Positions 40,144 to 40,386 of a DNA stretch of 40,386 bases are shown one piece after another. Source of the stretch: Tropicimonas sp. IMCC6043 (lineage in GTDB: Bacteria; Pseudomonadota; Alphaproteobacteria; Rhodobacterales; Rhodobacteraceae); contig NZ_SELO01000034.1 of the NCBI RefSeq assembly GCF_004146235.1, positions 1-40,386 on the forward strand, written 5' to 3'. Both the position numbers and the translations under genes were made by a program. Positions within the stretch are counted from its first letter, which is position 1. The number at the start of each line of letters is the position of its first letter. Below the pieces are notes generated by a model. That model saw only the letters and a list, made by a program, of their open reading frames with translations. It was not told the origin of the DNA and made no database searches.

Positions 40144-40316
40144 CTCGCGGTGACCGTTGGGAGAAGGGAGATTCGATGGGCTGCCGCGGCCGACAGGCGA
40201 GGGGTGGCCCATCACGCCCGGAGGTCTTCTCAGAAGTACCCGACTTGAGAGGGGCAGGGGGTGGTGTCAGAAGAACGTGGCTTGAGATGGGGCAGGGGGC
40301 TGAGTAGCGTCCCCGG
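40144..40316. other. Short intergenic region between the giant gene and the right IS6
   Basis: The 173 bases contain an inverted repeat GATGGGC (40175-40181) / GCCCATC (40207-40213) with a 25-base loop and no T-run, so it is a poor intrinsic terminator. They also contain a direct repeat (next entry). A 43-codon frame from ATG 40176, with an AAGGGAG ahead of it, is open, but its composition (Gly/Arg-rich, running through the repeats) does not look protein-like. Confidence 0.5.
40231..40299 (+). repeat. Two-copy imperfect direct repeat next to the right IS6
   Basis: The stretch at 40231-40261 (starting CAGAAGTACC, ending GGGGCAGGGGG) is repeated 37 bases later at 40268-40299 (starting CAGAAGAACG, ending GGGGCAGGGGG). 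It lies just ahead of the transposase start and may belong to the left end of the IS element or mark an old junction. Confidence 0.6.
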
Positions 40317-40386
40317 ATGACCAAACGCGACCCGTTCAAATACTTCAAGACCAGCCCTGAGATCATCCGCCTGGCGGTGATGCTCT
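40317..40386 (+). CDS. IS6-family transposase, right copy (5' end only)
   Basis: The first 23 codons (MTKRDPFKYFKTSPEIIRLA and on) match the start of the left transposase. I count 60 of 70 bases and 20 of 23 residues identical, with several synonymous changes, so it is a related but different IS6 element and not a fresh copy. It lies in the same orientation as the left element. The rest is cut off by the window end. Confidence 0.88.
   Translation, partial: MTKRDPFKYFKTSPEIIRLAVML

Noticed and set aside
40176-40307. Possible 43-codon small protein after the giant gene
   Set aside because: It has a fair ribosome site, but the coding stretch runs through two direct repeats and is Gly/Arg-rich without any family resemblance.

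Overview
The window is GC-rich, and every convincing gene reads left to right. Codon choice, a SapC-family protein and the type of IS6 transposase suggest an alphaproteobacterium, possibly a marine Rhodobacterales-like organism. This is an inference from general resemblance. There is no rRNA, tRNA or housekeeping gene to anchor the taxonomy.

Layout. Bases 1-977 hold an IS6-family transposase whose reading frame runs past the usual end of the family. Bases 1056-8774 hold five closely packed genes with gaps of 12-39 bases and one 4-base overlap: (1) a GAF-domain protein fused through one membrane helix to a HlyD-type periplasmic adaptor; (2) an M50-type membrane metalloprotease with a PqqD-like N-terminus and a HlyD-like periplasmic C-terminus; (3) a SapC-family protein; (4) a short SecA-like ATPase; (5) a secreted HlyD-type adaptor. 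After a 214-base AT-richer leader comes one gene of about 31.2 kb (8989-40143) encoding a protein of about 10,384 residues. A second, diverged IS6 transposase begins at 40317 in the same orientation and runs off the window.

The giant protein carries an N-terminal LEPR-XLL motif (LEPRFLL, residues 59-65) and no Sec or Tat signal. Next come several thousand residues of beta-helix-like repeats, including super-repeats of about 375 residues. These are followed by a region of beta-sandwich-like modules with EF-hand/dockerin-like calcium loops, a block of RTX nonapeptide repeats, two jelly-roll-like domains, and a C-terminal metzincin motif (HEIGHLLGFGH). It is best read as a surface or secreted giant adhesin/matrix protein.

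Interpretation. The five upstream genes look like a dedicated export and assembly apparatus for the giant protein. There are three proteins with HlyD-like parts, a SecA-type motor cut short before most of the scaffold and wing regions, a site-2-protease-like membrane protein, and a SapC protein (a family named from an S-layer secretion locus). No ABC transporter and no TolC-like outer-membrane channel lies in the window, so this is not an ordinary type I secretion operon. The proposal that the SecA-like ATPase and the membrane adaptors form a distinct export route for LEPR-XLL giants is an inference from gene content and order. The two directly oriented IS6 elements suggest the whole cassette may have been moved as a unit.
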